A stretch of DNA of 8,776 nucleotides, taken from assembly GCA_002331565.1 (NCBI GenBank), contig DCZC01000091.1, positions 6,633-15,408 of the forward strand, in the 5' to 3' direction. This DNA is from Gemmatimonas sp. UBA2094. Its GTDB lineage: Bacteria; Gemmatimonadota; Gemmatimonadetes; Gemmatimonadales; Gemmatimonadaceae. Shown here in pieces: positions 1 to 6,377 of this stretch. A model generated the notes under the pieces. It searched no databases, was not told where the DNA came from, and saw nothing but the letters and a program-made list of their open reading frames with translations. The position numbers and the translations under genes are program-made. Numbering within the stretch: the stretch's first letter is position 1; each line of letters opens with the position of its first letter.

Positions 1-524
1 GCGGTGTCGAGGAGGGCGCGGATGGCCGGATCTCCACTGGCCTTCACGTTCCAGTAGCCGTGGGTCAGCCATCCGGGCAAATCGATGCCGAATCCGCTGA
101 GGAGCGATGTGAAGTAACCGCCCCACGCGATCGCGACGGCGACGTTGCCGACGGCATACTCGAGAATGAGCGCCCAGCCGATGATCCACGCCACGACTTC
201 ACCCAGCGTCGCATACGAATACGCATACGCGCTGCCGGCTTGCGGTATCATGGACGCCAGTTCGGCGTAGCAGAGCGCGGCCAGCCCACAGACGGCCCCG
301 AGCAGGACGAACGACAGCACGAGCGCGGGTCCGGCGCCGTAGCGCACCACCGTACCATCGGCGAGCGTTTCGCCGGCGGCTGCCGTGCCCAGTGAAGAGA
401 AGATGCCGGCGCCGATGACGGCCCCGATGGCCAACATGACGAGATCGCCGGCGCCGAGCGTACGGCGCATGCCGTGCTCACCGTCGTCGGCAGCGACGAT
501 CGGCTTTCGATCGAACAGCCCCAT
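1..524 (-). CDS. APC-superfamily amino-acid permease, N-terminal part (truncated by window edge)
   Basis: The minus frame is open from the ATG at 524-522 to the window edge and gives 174 residues. This should be an inner-membrane secondary transporter that takes up amino acids in symport with protons or by exchange. After a short charged N-terminus comes LGAGDLVMLAIGAVIGAGIF (residues 23-42), the broken first helix of APC transporters with its glycine-rich substrate-binding turn. Helix 2 lies near 65-85. It is followed by CYAELASMIPQAGSAYAYSY (85-104) and GWALILEYAVG (116-126), which match the cationic amino-acid transporter (CAT/YfnA-like) branch. About 12 helices are normal, so roughly the last two thirds are missing. 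An AGGGA element lies 4 nt before the ATG. Class is secure; substrate is inferred from family resemblance only. The gene is codirectional with the upstream TonB-like gene but separated by 113 bp, so it is probably transcribed on its own. Confidence 0.93.
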   Translation of the reverse strand, partial: MGLFDRKPIVAADDGEHGMRRTLGAGDLVMLAIGAVIGAGIFSSLGTAAAGETLADGTVVRYGAGPALVLSFVLLGAVCGLAALCYAELASMIPQAGSAYAYSYATLGEVVAWIIGWALILEYAVGNVAVAIAWGGYFTSLLSGFGIDLPGWLTHGYWNVKASGDPAIRALLDT

Positions 525-546
525 GTCGTCCCTGGGATGTGTTGGG

Positions 547-560
547 GAGGCGTGCGCCTC
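547..560. repeat. Short GC palindrome in the permease leader
   Basis: GAGGCG-TG-CGCCTC is a 6-bp-arm inverted repeat with a 2-nt centre, placed 23 bp before the permease start inside the 113-bp gap to the TonB-like gene. It could be a small operator or part of a leader hairpin. It is too short, and the local GC content too high, to assign a role. I saw no convincing promoter in this gap. Confidence 0.3.
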
Positions 561-637
561 GGGAGGGGAGTGCCTGCGGTCTGTGCGCGGGCCGCTCGTG
601 CCCTCACAGACTAGGGCAAACTAGTACCCTGCGCGGA

Positions 638-1483
638 TCACAGCGAGTAGGTGATCTCGGTCCGTGCACGCACGGGGACGCCCTGCGCATTGACCGCGGG
701 GCGGAAGCGGATGGCGATGAGCGCCTCACGCAATTTGCGATTGTACGAGCCGTCTTTCGTGGGATTGAACTGCAGGTCGAGCACCTTGCCGGTGGAATCG
801 ACATCGAAGACGACGACAATGGTGCCCTTGGCTTTATTGGGGACGGGGAGCGGCGGGAGGAACAGTTCGGTGGGCGCCGGCGGGAACACCGAGCCCACAC
901 CACCACCGGTGCCGGCGCCGGCCCCGGTGCCACGACCGGTGCCGATACCCGAGCCGACACCACCGCCACTGCCCGGGCCATTCCCTGCACTGCCGCCGCT
1001 GCCGGCCCCACCACCCGTTCCCGCTGTATTACTGGCCGCGTCATTCGCGGCGGCGGCGGGAGCAGGTGTGGGCTGCGGCTCAGGGACTGGCGCGGGCTTG
1101 GGGACTGGCGGCGGCAACACCGGCGTCTTGATCTCAGGCGGCTTGATCTGCGGCGTGGGCAGCGCCGGTGCGGGGGTGGGTGCGACGCGCACGAACTGCA
1201 GTCGCTCCTGTTTCATCTGCCCGCCGGTGCCCTTGCTGCCACCACCGCCACCGCCAGCCGGGCCCACGCCACCGGCTCCGAGCACTTCGCGCATCAACTC
1301 GGGCGAGGTGAACGGCACGACAAGCAGGGCGATGATGGCCGCATGAAGCAGGATGGCAATGAGCAGACTCCGCCCCCGCTTTTCCCTGGCGAGCGGCACC
1401 CCGATGGGTGGCCGGTAGCGCGGGCGCTGCGGCAAGTCCGGTGGGGGCAAATCGGAATCGTGGTCCTGTGGAGTGGCAGCCAT
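638..1483 (-). CDS. Second TonB-like energy transducer with proline- and glycine-rich linker
   Basis: From the ATG at 1483 the protein has 281 residues. A proline-rich cytoplasmic tail of about 38 residues leads to one membrane helix at about 39-57 (LLIAILLHAAIIALLVV) with a histidine at 47, as in TonB. A periplasmic linker follows: a glycine run (70-88), a Pro/Ala/Lys stretch (101-143) and a Gly/Ser/Ala stretch (155-198). The C-terminal domain (about 218-281, starting GTIVVVFDVDSTGKV) resembles a TonB C-terminal domain but lacks the usual YP entry motif, and the serine four residues before the His is absent. The frame also allows a GTG start at 1567, but that would encode the strong hairpin at 1524-1559 within the N-terminus, so I prefer 1483. 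No clear Shine-Dalgarno precedes either start. It probably couples an ExbB/ExbD motor to a particular receptor; the partner is unknown. Confidence 0.82.
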   Translation of the reverse strand: MAATPQDHDSDLPPPDLPQRPRYRPPIGVPLAREKRGRSLLIAILLHAAIIALLVVPFTSPELMREVLGAGGVGPAGGGGGGSKGTGGQMKQERLQFVRVAPTPAPALPTPQIKPPEIKTPVLPPPVPKPAPVPEPQPTPAPAAAANDAASNTAGTGGGAGSGGSAGNGPGSGGGVGSGIGTGRGTGAGAGTGGGVGSVFPPAPTELFLPPLPVPNKAKGTIVVVFDVDSTGKVLDLQFNPTKDGSYNRKLREALIAIRFRPAVNAQGVPVRARTEITYSL

Positions 1484-1523
1484 ACGAGGGATGAGAGTCG
1501 CGCCTGAGCCTTCCGCAATGTAG

Positions 1524-1559
1524 TACGGCGGGCGATCCCGTTTGGGTTCGCCCGCCGTA
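1524..1559 (-). terminator. Strong hairpin after the tonB-exbB-exbD-exbD operon
   Basis: Arms 1524-1539 and 1544-1559 pair over 16 positions with a single T:T mismatch (1536/1547) around a 4-nt loop. The hairpin lies 46 bp beyond the stop of the last exbD and 40 bp before the preferred start of the second TonB-like gene. No T-tract follows on either strand, so it is not a textbook intrinsic terminator. In high-GC genomes such stems can still terminate transcription or block 3' exonucleases. Leakage would allow some readthrough into the second TonB-like gene. Confidence 0.65.
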
Positions 1560-1605
1560 TTGAACACCGAAGATCAGGTGGAGGTGCCCCGATGGGACCG
1601 TTCGG

Positions 1606-2013
1606 TCACTTCGGAGCGACGCCCAGCACCTTCACGCCGGCACCGCGCGCCTGATCCATGGCCCAGATGACGTTCTCGTAGATCGACATCGTGTCGCCCT
1701 TGATGAAGATGATCTTCTCGGGGCGCGGGTCGTAGATGGACTTGAGGCGGTTGAACAGTTCCTTCTTGTCGACCGGCTCCTTGTTGATGGCGTACTTGTC
1801 GTCCGGCAGGACTTCAAGCACGATCTGGTCCGGATTCACATTCGGCTGCGCCGGCTGCGGATTCGGGTCGGGAAGCTGCGTATCGATCGCCTTGCGGCTC
1901 ATCGGGATGATCATCATGAAAATGATGAGCAGCACGAGGAGCACGTCGATCATGGGGGTGACGTTGATCTCGTTGTTGAGACTGCTGCCACCACCGCCGG
2001 TAGACATGCCCAT
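1606..2013 (-). CDS. exbD: ExbD, second paralogue of the operon
   Basis: This 135-residue protein is the usual ExbD/TolR size. A short Gly-rich cytoplasmic tail (MGMSTGGGGS) precedes one membrane helix at about 21-38. The family signature NVTPMIDVLLVLLIIFM (18-34) carries the proton-relay aspartate D23, equivalent to D25 of E. coli ExbD. The periplasmic domain (about 45-135) ends GVKVLGVAPK and contains the strand IIFIKGDTMS (101-110). With ExbB it forms the proton channel that energises TonB. Its ATG overlaps the stop of the preceding exbD as TAATG, and a near-perfect ribosome site sits in that gene's last codons, so the two are translationally coupled. Family membership is very secure; whether it works with TonB here or with another system (TolR-like role) is inferred from position. 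Confidence 0.96.
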   Translation of the reverse strand: MGMSTGGGGSSLNNEINVTPMIDVLLVLLIIFMMIIPMSRKAIDTQLPDPNPQPAQPNVNPDQIVLEVLPDDKYAINKEPVDKKELFNRLKSIYDPRPEKIIFIKGDTMSIYENVIWAMDQARGAGVKVLGVAPK

Positions 2014-2477
2014 TACTGACTTCCTCCCGGCTTGATGCGATCGGATTCGACGAGGGACTCGGTGCCCGGCGCCTGCTCGGTGATGAGCGCCGCCACGCGG
2101 ACGCCCCCCTTCGAGAGGACACCGAGCGCGTCGACCACCTTGAGGTACTGAAGGCCCTTGTCGGCCTTCACGTACATGATGTAGTCGTCGCGTTCCTTGC
2201 CGTAGATGTCACGAACCGCCGTCTCGAGATCTTCGTTACGGATCGGCTTCTTGTTCAGGTAATAGCGACCCTGATCGTCGATACCGAGTACCTGGTCACC
2301 ATCTTCTTCCGGGTGCGGCTTGAGGTTCTGGCCCTCGGGCGGCACCGCCTTGAAGCCCGCGTTGATCTGCGGGATCGTGATCATGAAGATGATGAGCAGC
2401 ACCAGCATCACGTCGATCATGGGGGTGACGTTCGGTTCGGCCTTGACGCCGCCGCCGCCGCCTACACTCATGCCCAT
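2013..2477 (-). CDS. exbD: ExbD, first paralogue of the operon
   Basis: This is a 154-residue single-pass membrane protein. A Gly-rich N-terminus (MGMSVGGGGG) is followed by NVTPMIDVMLVLLIIFM (16-32) with the essential proton-carrying aspartate D22, then a periplasmic domain with YYLNKKPI (72-79) and YIMYVKADKGLQYLKV (99-114). It runs about 20 residues past its neighbour, with a charged tail (EQAPGTESLVESDRIKPGG). It should sit inside the ExbB ring and transmit proton flow to TonB. GGAG (plus-strand CTCC at 2485-2488) lies 7 nt before the chosen ATG, which favours this start over the Met two codons later. The 88-bp gap from exbB contains a stable hairpin. It shares the MGMS(V/T)GGGG N-terminus with the following exbD, which suggests tandem duplication followed by divergence of the periplasmic part. 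Confidence 0.96.
   Translation of the reverse strand: MGMSVGGGGGVKAEPNVTPMIDVMLVLLIIFMITIPQINAGFKAVPPEGQNLKPHPEEDGDQVLGIDDQGRYYLNKKPIRNEDLETAVRDIYGKERDDYIMYVKADKGLQYLKVVDALGVLSKGGVRVAALITEQAPGTESLVESDRIKPGGSQ
2021..2027 (-). promoter_or_regulatory. Ribosome binding site of the second exbD, inside the first exbD
   Basis: The minus strand reads GGAGGAA here, a near-perfect Shine-Dalgarno, 7 nt before the ATG at 2013-2011. It lies within the final codons of the first exbD. This fixes the start of the second exbD and, with the TAATG overlap, indicates coupled translation. Confidence 0.8.
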
Positions 2478-2517
2478 GGCGTTACTCCGTGGATACGGAC
2501 TGCGTTACGCCGCCGTG

Positions 2518-2540
2518 CGGCGCCCCGGAATGGGGCGCCG
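2518..2540 (-). promoter_or_regulatory. Perfect intercistronic hairpin between exbB and exbD
   Basis: Arms 2518-2526 and 2532-2540 are perfectly complementary over 9 GC-rich pairs around a 5-nt loop. The element occupies the 88-bp gap between the exbB stop and the first exbD start, starting 25 bp after exbB. No T-run follows, so full termination is unlikely. It could stabilise the 3' end of a tonB-exbB message or attenuate expression of the downstream exbD genes. The structure is seen directly; the role is inferred. Confidence 0.6.
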
Positions 2541-2565
2541 TGGCGCATCGTCGTGAAGAACGTGC

Positions 2566-3297
2566 TTACTGCGAGATCGACTTCTGGCCGGCCGTGTTGA
2601 ACTCGCGCGTGAAGCGCGAACGGCCGAACTCGCCCGAGACACCCTTGATGAGGTAGTCGATCATTTCCTTCGACGTGTACGTCATCTCGGCCGTGAGGTT
2701 GTCGATCTTCGTCTGGAAGAAGTTGAACGACCACACCGCGGGGATGGCGACGCCGATACCGATGGCCGTCGTGATGAGGGCTTCGGCGACACCGGCGGCG
2801 ATGGCGGAGATGCCGCCGGCGCCCGAGCTGGCCATGCCCGTGAACGAGTTGACGATACCCATCGTGGTGCCGAGGAGACCGACGAACGGCGCCGTGGCGC
2901 CGACGGTGGCGAGAACGCCCAGGCCGCGCTTGAGGTCGACGATGGTCATCAGCATTTCACGCTCAACCGCACGCTCGGCCGAGTTGATGTCCGCCACGGT
3001 GACCGAGCCGTCCTGGATGAGCGGACGGATTTCGCTGAGGGCGCCACCGAGCACGCGCGCGACATGCGACTTCTTGTAGCCTTCGGCCAGGTTGATGGCC
3101 TCGTTGAGGTTGTCCTCTTCGAGGAACTGCGAGAATTCGGGGGCGAACTTGCGCGTCTCGGCCTGCGCCTTGCGCATGCTCCACCACTTCTGGATGAGCA
3201 CCGTGAACGAGAAGGCCGACATGCCAAGGAGCGTGAAGACGATGCCCTTGGCGAACCAGCCCATCGAGGAATACAGCTCCATCAACGACATGTTCAT
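2566..3297 (-). CDS. exbB: ExbB, MotA/TolQ/ExbB proton-channel protein
   Basis: This 243-residue polytopic inner-membrane protein is the pentameric scaffold of the TonB motor. Helix 1 is at about 14-36. A cytoplasmic stretch of about 90 residues follows. Helix 2 carries the signature LATVGATAPFVGLLGT (129-144), very close to the ExbB/TolQ consensus. Helix 3 lies in AEALITTAIGIGVAIPAV (171-188), where E172 matches the conserved pore glutamate (E176 of E. coli ExbB) and the TT pair lines the pore. Length and topology are normal for the family. GGAG (plus-strand CTCC at 3307-3310) lies 9 nt before the ATG, which supports this start. It follows tonB by 33 bp, so the two are cotranscribed. TolQ is an alternative reading, but the adjacent tonB and the absence of tolA, tolB or pal favour ExbB. 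Confidence 0.96.
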   Translation of the reverse strand: MNMSLMELYSSMGWFAKGIVFTLLGMSAFSFTVLIQKWWSMRKAQAETRKFAPEFSQFLEEDNLNEAINLAEGYKKSHVARVLGGALSEIRPLIQDGSVTVADINSAERAVEREMLMTIVDLKRGLGVLATVGATAPFVGLLGTTMGIVNSFTGMASSGAGGISAIAAGVAEALITTAIGIGVAIPAVWSFNFFQTKIDNLTAEMTYTSKEMIDYLIKGVSGEFGRSRFTREFNTAGQKSISQ

Positions 3298-3330
3298 GTA
3301 TCGTGTCTCCGCAAAACGTTAGGTAGGGGC

Positions 3331-4050
3331 TCAGCGATTGAGCGAGAACTGGAACGGCTGCTGGACGAGCTGCTTCACCTTGCGTCCACCCACTTCAGCG
3401 GGCAGGAAGCGCATACGCTGCAGCGCGTTCTTCACGGCGGTCGTGAACAGGTCGTTATCCGACTTGAGGGCCTTGAACGTGCCCATGTCGGCGCGACCTG
3501 TGGTGTCCACGACGAACTGGGCGAGCACCTGTCCTTCGATGCCGGCGGTGCGGAGCATGTCCGGGTAGGCCGGGCCCTGCGCACCGGGGGCCATCACGAC
3601 GGGCTTTTCGACCTGGAAGTCGAAGTACGGCTGGTCACCCTGGGGGACCGGCGCCTTGCCACCTTCGACGCCCTTGGCGATACCGCCAGCGACACCCTTG
3701 CCGGAGAAGTCGGCCTCGTCCGTCACCTTCTTGGACAAGTCGATCTCGGGGATGACGTTGGGGATTTCGATGGGGGCCGACAGCACCTGGAAACCCTTCG
3801 GCGGTGGCGGAGCGGCCACGGCGTCAGGTGGCGGTGGCGGCGGCTCCTCAGGCTCGGGCGGCTTGGGCTCGTCCTTCTTCACCTCGACGAAATCGACCTT
3901 TTCTTCCTTGGGCTTCTCGTTGACGATCCCGGCGTTCTTCGTAACGACGATGAGCGCGGCAACGATGGCGGTGTGGAAGACGACCGAGGCGAAGGACCCA
4001 CCCAAGCGCTTCTGCTTCTTGGCCTGTGACTCAAGCAGGTTGTTGAACAT
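3331..4050 (-). CDS. tonB: TonB energy-transducing protein
   Basis: This is a 239-residue protein with classic TonB layout. A basic cytoplasmic tail (1-17) is followed by one membrane helix at about 18-36 bearing SVVFH (S22, H26), the spacing of the functional Ser/His pair in E. coli TonB. A periplasmic linker rich in Pro, Glu and Lys (47-85) includes a PPPPP run. The C-terminal domain (about 155-239) begins with the conserved GPAYPDMLRTAGIEGQVLAQ (159-178), whose YP step is typical, and ends QPFQFSLNR. It spans the periplasm and pulls on the TonB box of outer-membrane receptors, driven by ExbB/ExbD. It is first in its operon, 33 bp before exbB. The ATG at 4050 is the first good start and has only a weak purine-rich ribosome site. 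The receptors and substrates served cannot be told from this window. Confidence 0.93.
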   Translation of the reverse strand: MFNNLLESQAKKQKRLGGSFASVVFHTAIVAALIVVTKNAGIVNEKPKEEKVDFVEVKKDEPKPPEPEEPPPPPPDAVAAPPPPKGFQVLSAPIEIPNVIPEIDLSKKVTDEADFSGKGVAGGIAKGVEGGKAPVPQGDQPYFDFQVEKPVVMAPGAQGPAYPDMLRTAGIEGQVLAQFVVDTTGRADMGTFKALKSDNDLFTTAVKNALQRMRFLPAEVGGRKVKQLVQQPFQFSLNR

Positions 4051-4112
4051 CTCGCTTGTCCGGGGTACGGGCTACGCTGTCCCTCTCCGGGGCGTCCGGA
4101 GGCGACTTTGCG

Positions 4113-4140
4113 ATTCTACGCCCATCAGATGAGCCGGCAA
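4113..4140 (-). promoter_or_regulatory. Candidate sigma-70-type promoter of the tonB-exbB-exbD-exbD operon
   Basis: On the minus strand a -35 TTGCCG (4140-4135, 4 of 6 consensus) and a -10 TAGAAT (4118-4113, 5 of 6) are separated by 16 bp. Transcription would start near 4106 and give a leader of about 56 nt before tonB. It lies in the only gap of useful size upstream of tonB, and an 11-bp-phased repeat array sits just behind the -35. The promoter is read from consensus only. Confidence 0.55.
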
Positions 4141-4148
4141 TGATCGGA

Positions 4149-4176
4149 AGATTAGGATCAGATTAATCCGAGGTTA
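4149..4176 (-). repeat. Three TAAYCT direct repeats at 11-bp spacing, candidate response-regulator site
   Basis: Reading the minus strand, TAACCT (4176-4171), TAATCT (4165-4160) and TAATCT (4154-4149) begin exactly 11 bp apart, so all three face the same side of the helix. The first lies in the last sense codons of the histidine kinase gene, the second starts with its TAA stop, and the third is intergenic and ends 8 bp before the candidate -35 of tonB. Head-to-tail half-sites at 10-11 bp are characteristic of OmpR/PhoB-family binding sites. The neighbouring OmpR-type regulator is the obvious candidate ligand. The repeats are seen; the binding is inferred. Confidence 0.55.
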
Positions 4177-5692
4177 GCATTCCGCTCATGTCGATCGCCC
4201 CCTCGGTGCTGTTGACCACCGACTGATACTCGCCGGTCATGCCGGAGCCGGGGGCGCCGGCGAGGGGCAACGTCACGGTGAAGGTGCTGCCACGGGCCAG
4301 GCGCGACTGCACGTCGAGCGTGCCCCCGTGGGCCAGTGCGATCCAGTGCGAGATGGCGAGCCCGAGGCCGAAGCCCCCGCGTTCGCTGGCGCGCGAGCGG
4401 ACGCGGTCGGCGCGCCAGAAGCGCTCGAACACGTACGGCAGATCGGCCGCCGCGATCCCGATCCCCGTGTCCCGCACGGCGAGGCGCACCACTTGCTCGT
4501 CTCGATGCAGCGTGATCTCCACCGTCCCGCCGCGCGGCGTGTATTTGATCGCGTTGGTGACCAGGTTGAGGAACAGCTGCCGCAGGCGTGTGAGGTCGCC
4601 CAGCACCTCGGCGTTCTCGAAGTGCGGGGCGAGAATGACGAGCCCCGCATCCTCGCCCAGCAATCGCGCCGTTTCGACGACTTCCCGGCAGAGCGGCGCG
4701 AGTTCCACGGGCTCCCGGTACAAATCGAAGCGGCCCTCGTCGGCGCGGGCGAGTGTGAGCAGTGAGTCGACCAGATCGGCCATGCGCGTGACCTGCTGCA
4801 GCGCCTCCTCGAGTGCCACCGCCTGATCGGTCTCGCTGGAGGCGGGGTGCATGGCGCGTTCCACGTCGGCGCGCATGACTGTCAACGGGGTCTTGAGTTC
4901 GTGGCTCGCGTCGGCCGTGAAACGACGCAGCGCGCCGAACGACGTTTCGATGCGCTCGATGAAGGCGTTGAGCGTGGCGGACAGCCGGGCGAGTTCCTCG
5001 CCGGCCGCGCCGATGGCGAGGCGGCGGTGCAGCGACCGGCCGTCGGTGATGGCTTCGACCTGGTCGATGATGCGATCGATGGGCCGGAACACCCGTCCCG
5101 AGATGATCCACGCGAAGAGCACCGACACGGCGACGAGAAACGGCGAGACCACCACCATCGTCGAGGCGATGCTTTCGAGCGCGTCGTCGATTTCGCCGGT
5201 GCTGAGCGCGGCATACACGCGATAGCGCGCATTGTCGCTGAGCGGAACGTCGCGCGCGGCAAGCAGCACGTGGTCGTTGAACAGCGTCACCTGTTGCATG
5301 ACGTCGCCGGCCCGCGACCGGCGCGCGGCCTCACTGAACAGGTCGCGGTCGGACGTAGTGAGCGCCTGCACCTGCGGCGACGCGTAGATGTCGTAGCCCG
5401 TGCTGTCCTGCACCAGCACGTACCCGTCGAGCATGGAGAGGAACGCGCCCATGCGCTGGCCCACCGAGCGCGCCGCCAGCGGATCGCTCTGCCCGAACAC
5501 CGGCTCGGTCCCGGTGGTGCGCGCCAGATTGATGGCCTCGACGATGTGCTCGGCCTCCACCTGCACGCGCTGTTCGAGCAGCTGGAAGAGGATCTCGCGA
5601 CGCACGGCGAGCAATGCCAGGGAGAACACGAACAGCGACCCGATGGAGGCGGCCGTCCATGCCAGGGTGAGGCGCGCGCGAATGGAACGCAT
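4163..5692 (-). CDS. Membrane-bound sensor histidine kinase
   Basis: This 509-residue HAMP-type kinase is the sensor partner of the OmpR-type regulator just upstream. Helix 1 is at about 10-30, an extracytoplasmic sensor region without a recognised domain spans about 31-177, and helix 2 is at about 178-197. A HAMP linker (about 197-250) leads to the H-box FTADASHELKTPLT with phospho-acceptor H264. The catalytic domain shows the N-box NLVTNAIKYTP (376-386), G1 DTGIGI (408-413), F-box ERFWR (423-427) and G2 GGFGLGL (439-445), so it looks fully active. Beyond the normal end near residue 477 is a tail of about 32 residues without homology that I recognise. The ATG at 5692 gives the expected basic N-terminus; the ribosome site is weak. 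It starts 16 bp after the regulator gene, and its stop overlaps the TAAYCT repeat array before tonB. Signal unknown. Confidence 0.95.
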   Translation of the reverse strand: MRSIRARLTLAWTAASIGSLFVFSLALLAVRREILFQLLEQRVQVEAEHIVEAINLARTTGTEPVFGQSDPLAARSVGQRMGAFLSMLDGYVLVQDSTGYDIYASPQVQALTTSDRDLFSEAARRSRAGDVMQQVTLFNDHVLLAARDVPLSDNARYRVYAALSTGEIDDALESIASTMVVVSPFLVAVSVLFAWIISGRVFRPIDRIIDQVEAITDGRSLHRRLAIGAAGEELARLSATLNAFIERIETSFGALRRFTADASHELKTPLTVMRADVERAMHPASSETDQAVALEEALQQVTRMADLVDSLLTLARADEGRFDLYREPVELAPLCREVVETARLLGEDAGLVILAPHFENAEVLGDLTRLRQLFLNLVTNAIKYTPRGGTVEITLHRDEQVVRLAVRDTGIGIAAADLPYVFERFWRADRVRSRASERGGFGLGLAISHWIALAHGGTLDVQSRLARGSTFTVTLPLAGAPGSGMTGEYQSVVNSTEGAIDMSGMLTSD

Positions 5693-5708
5693 GGCTACGG
5701 GTCCGTCG

Positions 5709-6377
5709 CTACGCGCGAATCATGTAGCCCACCCCGCGCACGGTGGTGATGAGCTTCTTCTCGTGCCTGGCGTCGATCTTCTTGCGCAGATGGTTGATGA
5801 CGACGTCGACGATGTTGGTGCCCGGATCGAAGTGGTAGCCCCAGGCATACTCGGTGATGAGCGTCCGGCTCATCACGCGTCCGGCGTGTCGCATGAGATA
5901 CTCCAGCACCGCGAACTCCTTGGGCGTGAGCTCGATGAGCTCGCCGACGCGACGGACCTCCCGGGTGCCCTGATCGAGCTCGAGTTCACCCACCCGCAGC
6001 TGCGCGCTGGCCATCGCCCGCGGCCGGCGCAGGAGCGCCTCGGCGCGCGCAAGCAGCTCCTCGAAGGCGAACGGCTTGGTGACATAGTCGTCGGCACCGG
6101 CCCGCAGCGTCTCCACCTTGGCGTCCACGGCATCTTGCGCGGTGAGCACCAGCACCGGACGTTCGAACCCCTTCGCGCGCAGCGCACGCAACACGTCAAG
6201 GCCGTTCCGCCCCGGCAGGCGCATGTCGAGAATGACGAGATCGTACGGCTGCGCGGTGGCGAGCCGTTCGCCCTCGAGGCCGTTGTTGCACAGATCGGCC
6301 TGCCAACGCTGTTCCTCGAGCCCGCGCCGAACGAATTCGCCGACGGTCGGATCGTCTTCGATAACCAGAATCTTCAT
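5709..6377 (-). CDS. OmpR/PhoB-family response regulator
   Basis: This 222-residue regulator has the standard two-domain form. The receiver (1-118) has the acidic pocket D8/D9, the phospho-acceptor D51 in DLVILDMRLPGRNG (46-59), the switch T79 and the conserved K101 in DDYVTKPFAFEELLARAEAL (96-115). The C-terminal winged helix (about 125-222) contains LTPKEFAVLEYLMRHAGRVM and ends TTVRGVGYMIRA, which is typical of OmpR/PhoB DNA binders. Phosphorylation by the kinase encoded next should promote dimerisation on head-to-tail direct repeats. A candidate site of that form exists upstream of tonB. Its ATG overlaps the stop of the preceding NtrC-like gene as ATGA, so it is translationally coupled to that gene and has no promoter of its own that I can see. 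The regulated genes are inferred only. Confidence 0.96.
   Translation of the reverse strand: MKILVIEDDPTVGEFVRRGLEEQRWQADLCNNGLEGERLATAQPYDLVILDMRLPGRNGLDVLRALRAKGFERPVLVLTAQDAVDAKVETLRAGADDYVTKPFAFEELLARAEALLRRPRAMASAQLRVGELELDQGTREVRRVGELIELTPKEFAVLEYLMRHAGRVMSRTLITEYAWGYHFDPGTNIVDVVINHLRKKIDARHEKKLITTVRGVGYMIRA

Noticed and set aside
605..629. AGGG/CCCT inverted repeat around ACTAGT as terminator of the second TonB-like gene or permease promoter
   Set aside because: The stem is only 4-5 bp with a wobble, and no paired -35/-10 elements with sensible spacing were found.
890..1060. Repetitive GC-rich stretch (GCCGGTGCC-like units) as a possible tandem repeat
   Set aside because: It encodes the Gly/Ser/Ala-rich linker of the TonB-like protein; the units are irregular and explained by codon use.
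539..1507. Long plus-strand open frame (322 codons) opposite the second TonB-like gene
   Set aside because: It mirrors a high-GC gene on the other strand. The translation is an Arg/Gly/Thr-rich low-complexity sequence with no recognisable domain, while the minus frame has a clear TonB-like layout.
3064..4029. Long plus-strand open frame (321 codons) opposite tonB and exbB
   Set aside because: It spans two well-identified genes on the opposite strand and its translation is His/Arg/Leu-rich with no known family.
4051..4162. Fur box upstream of tonB
   Set aside because: No GATAAT-type repeats are present; the only ordered motif is the TAAYCT array.
4847..5749. Plus-strand open frame opposite the histidine kinase
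   Set aside because: The kinase H-box and membrane helices are on the minus strand in this stretch; the plus translation is Arg/His-rich and unstructured in character.
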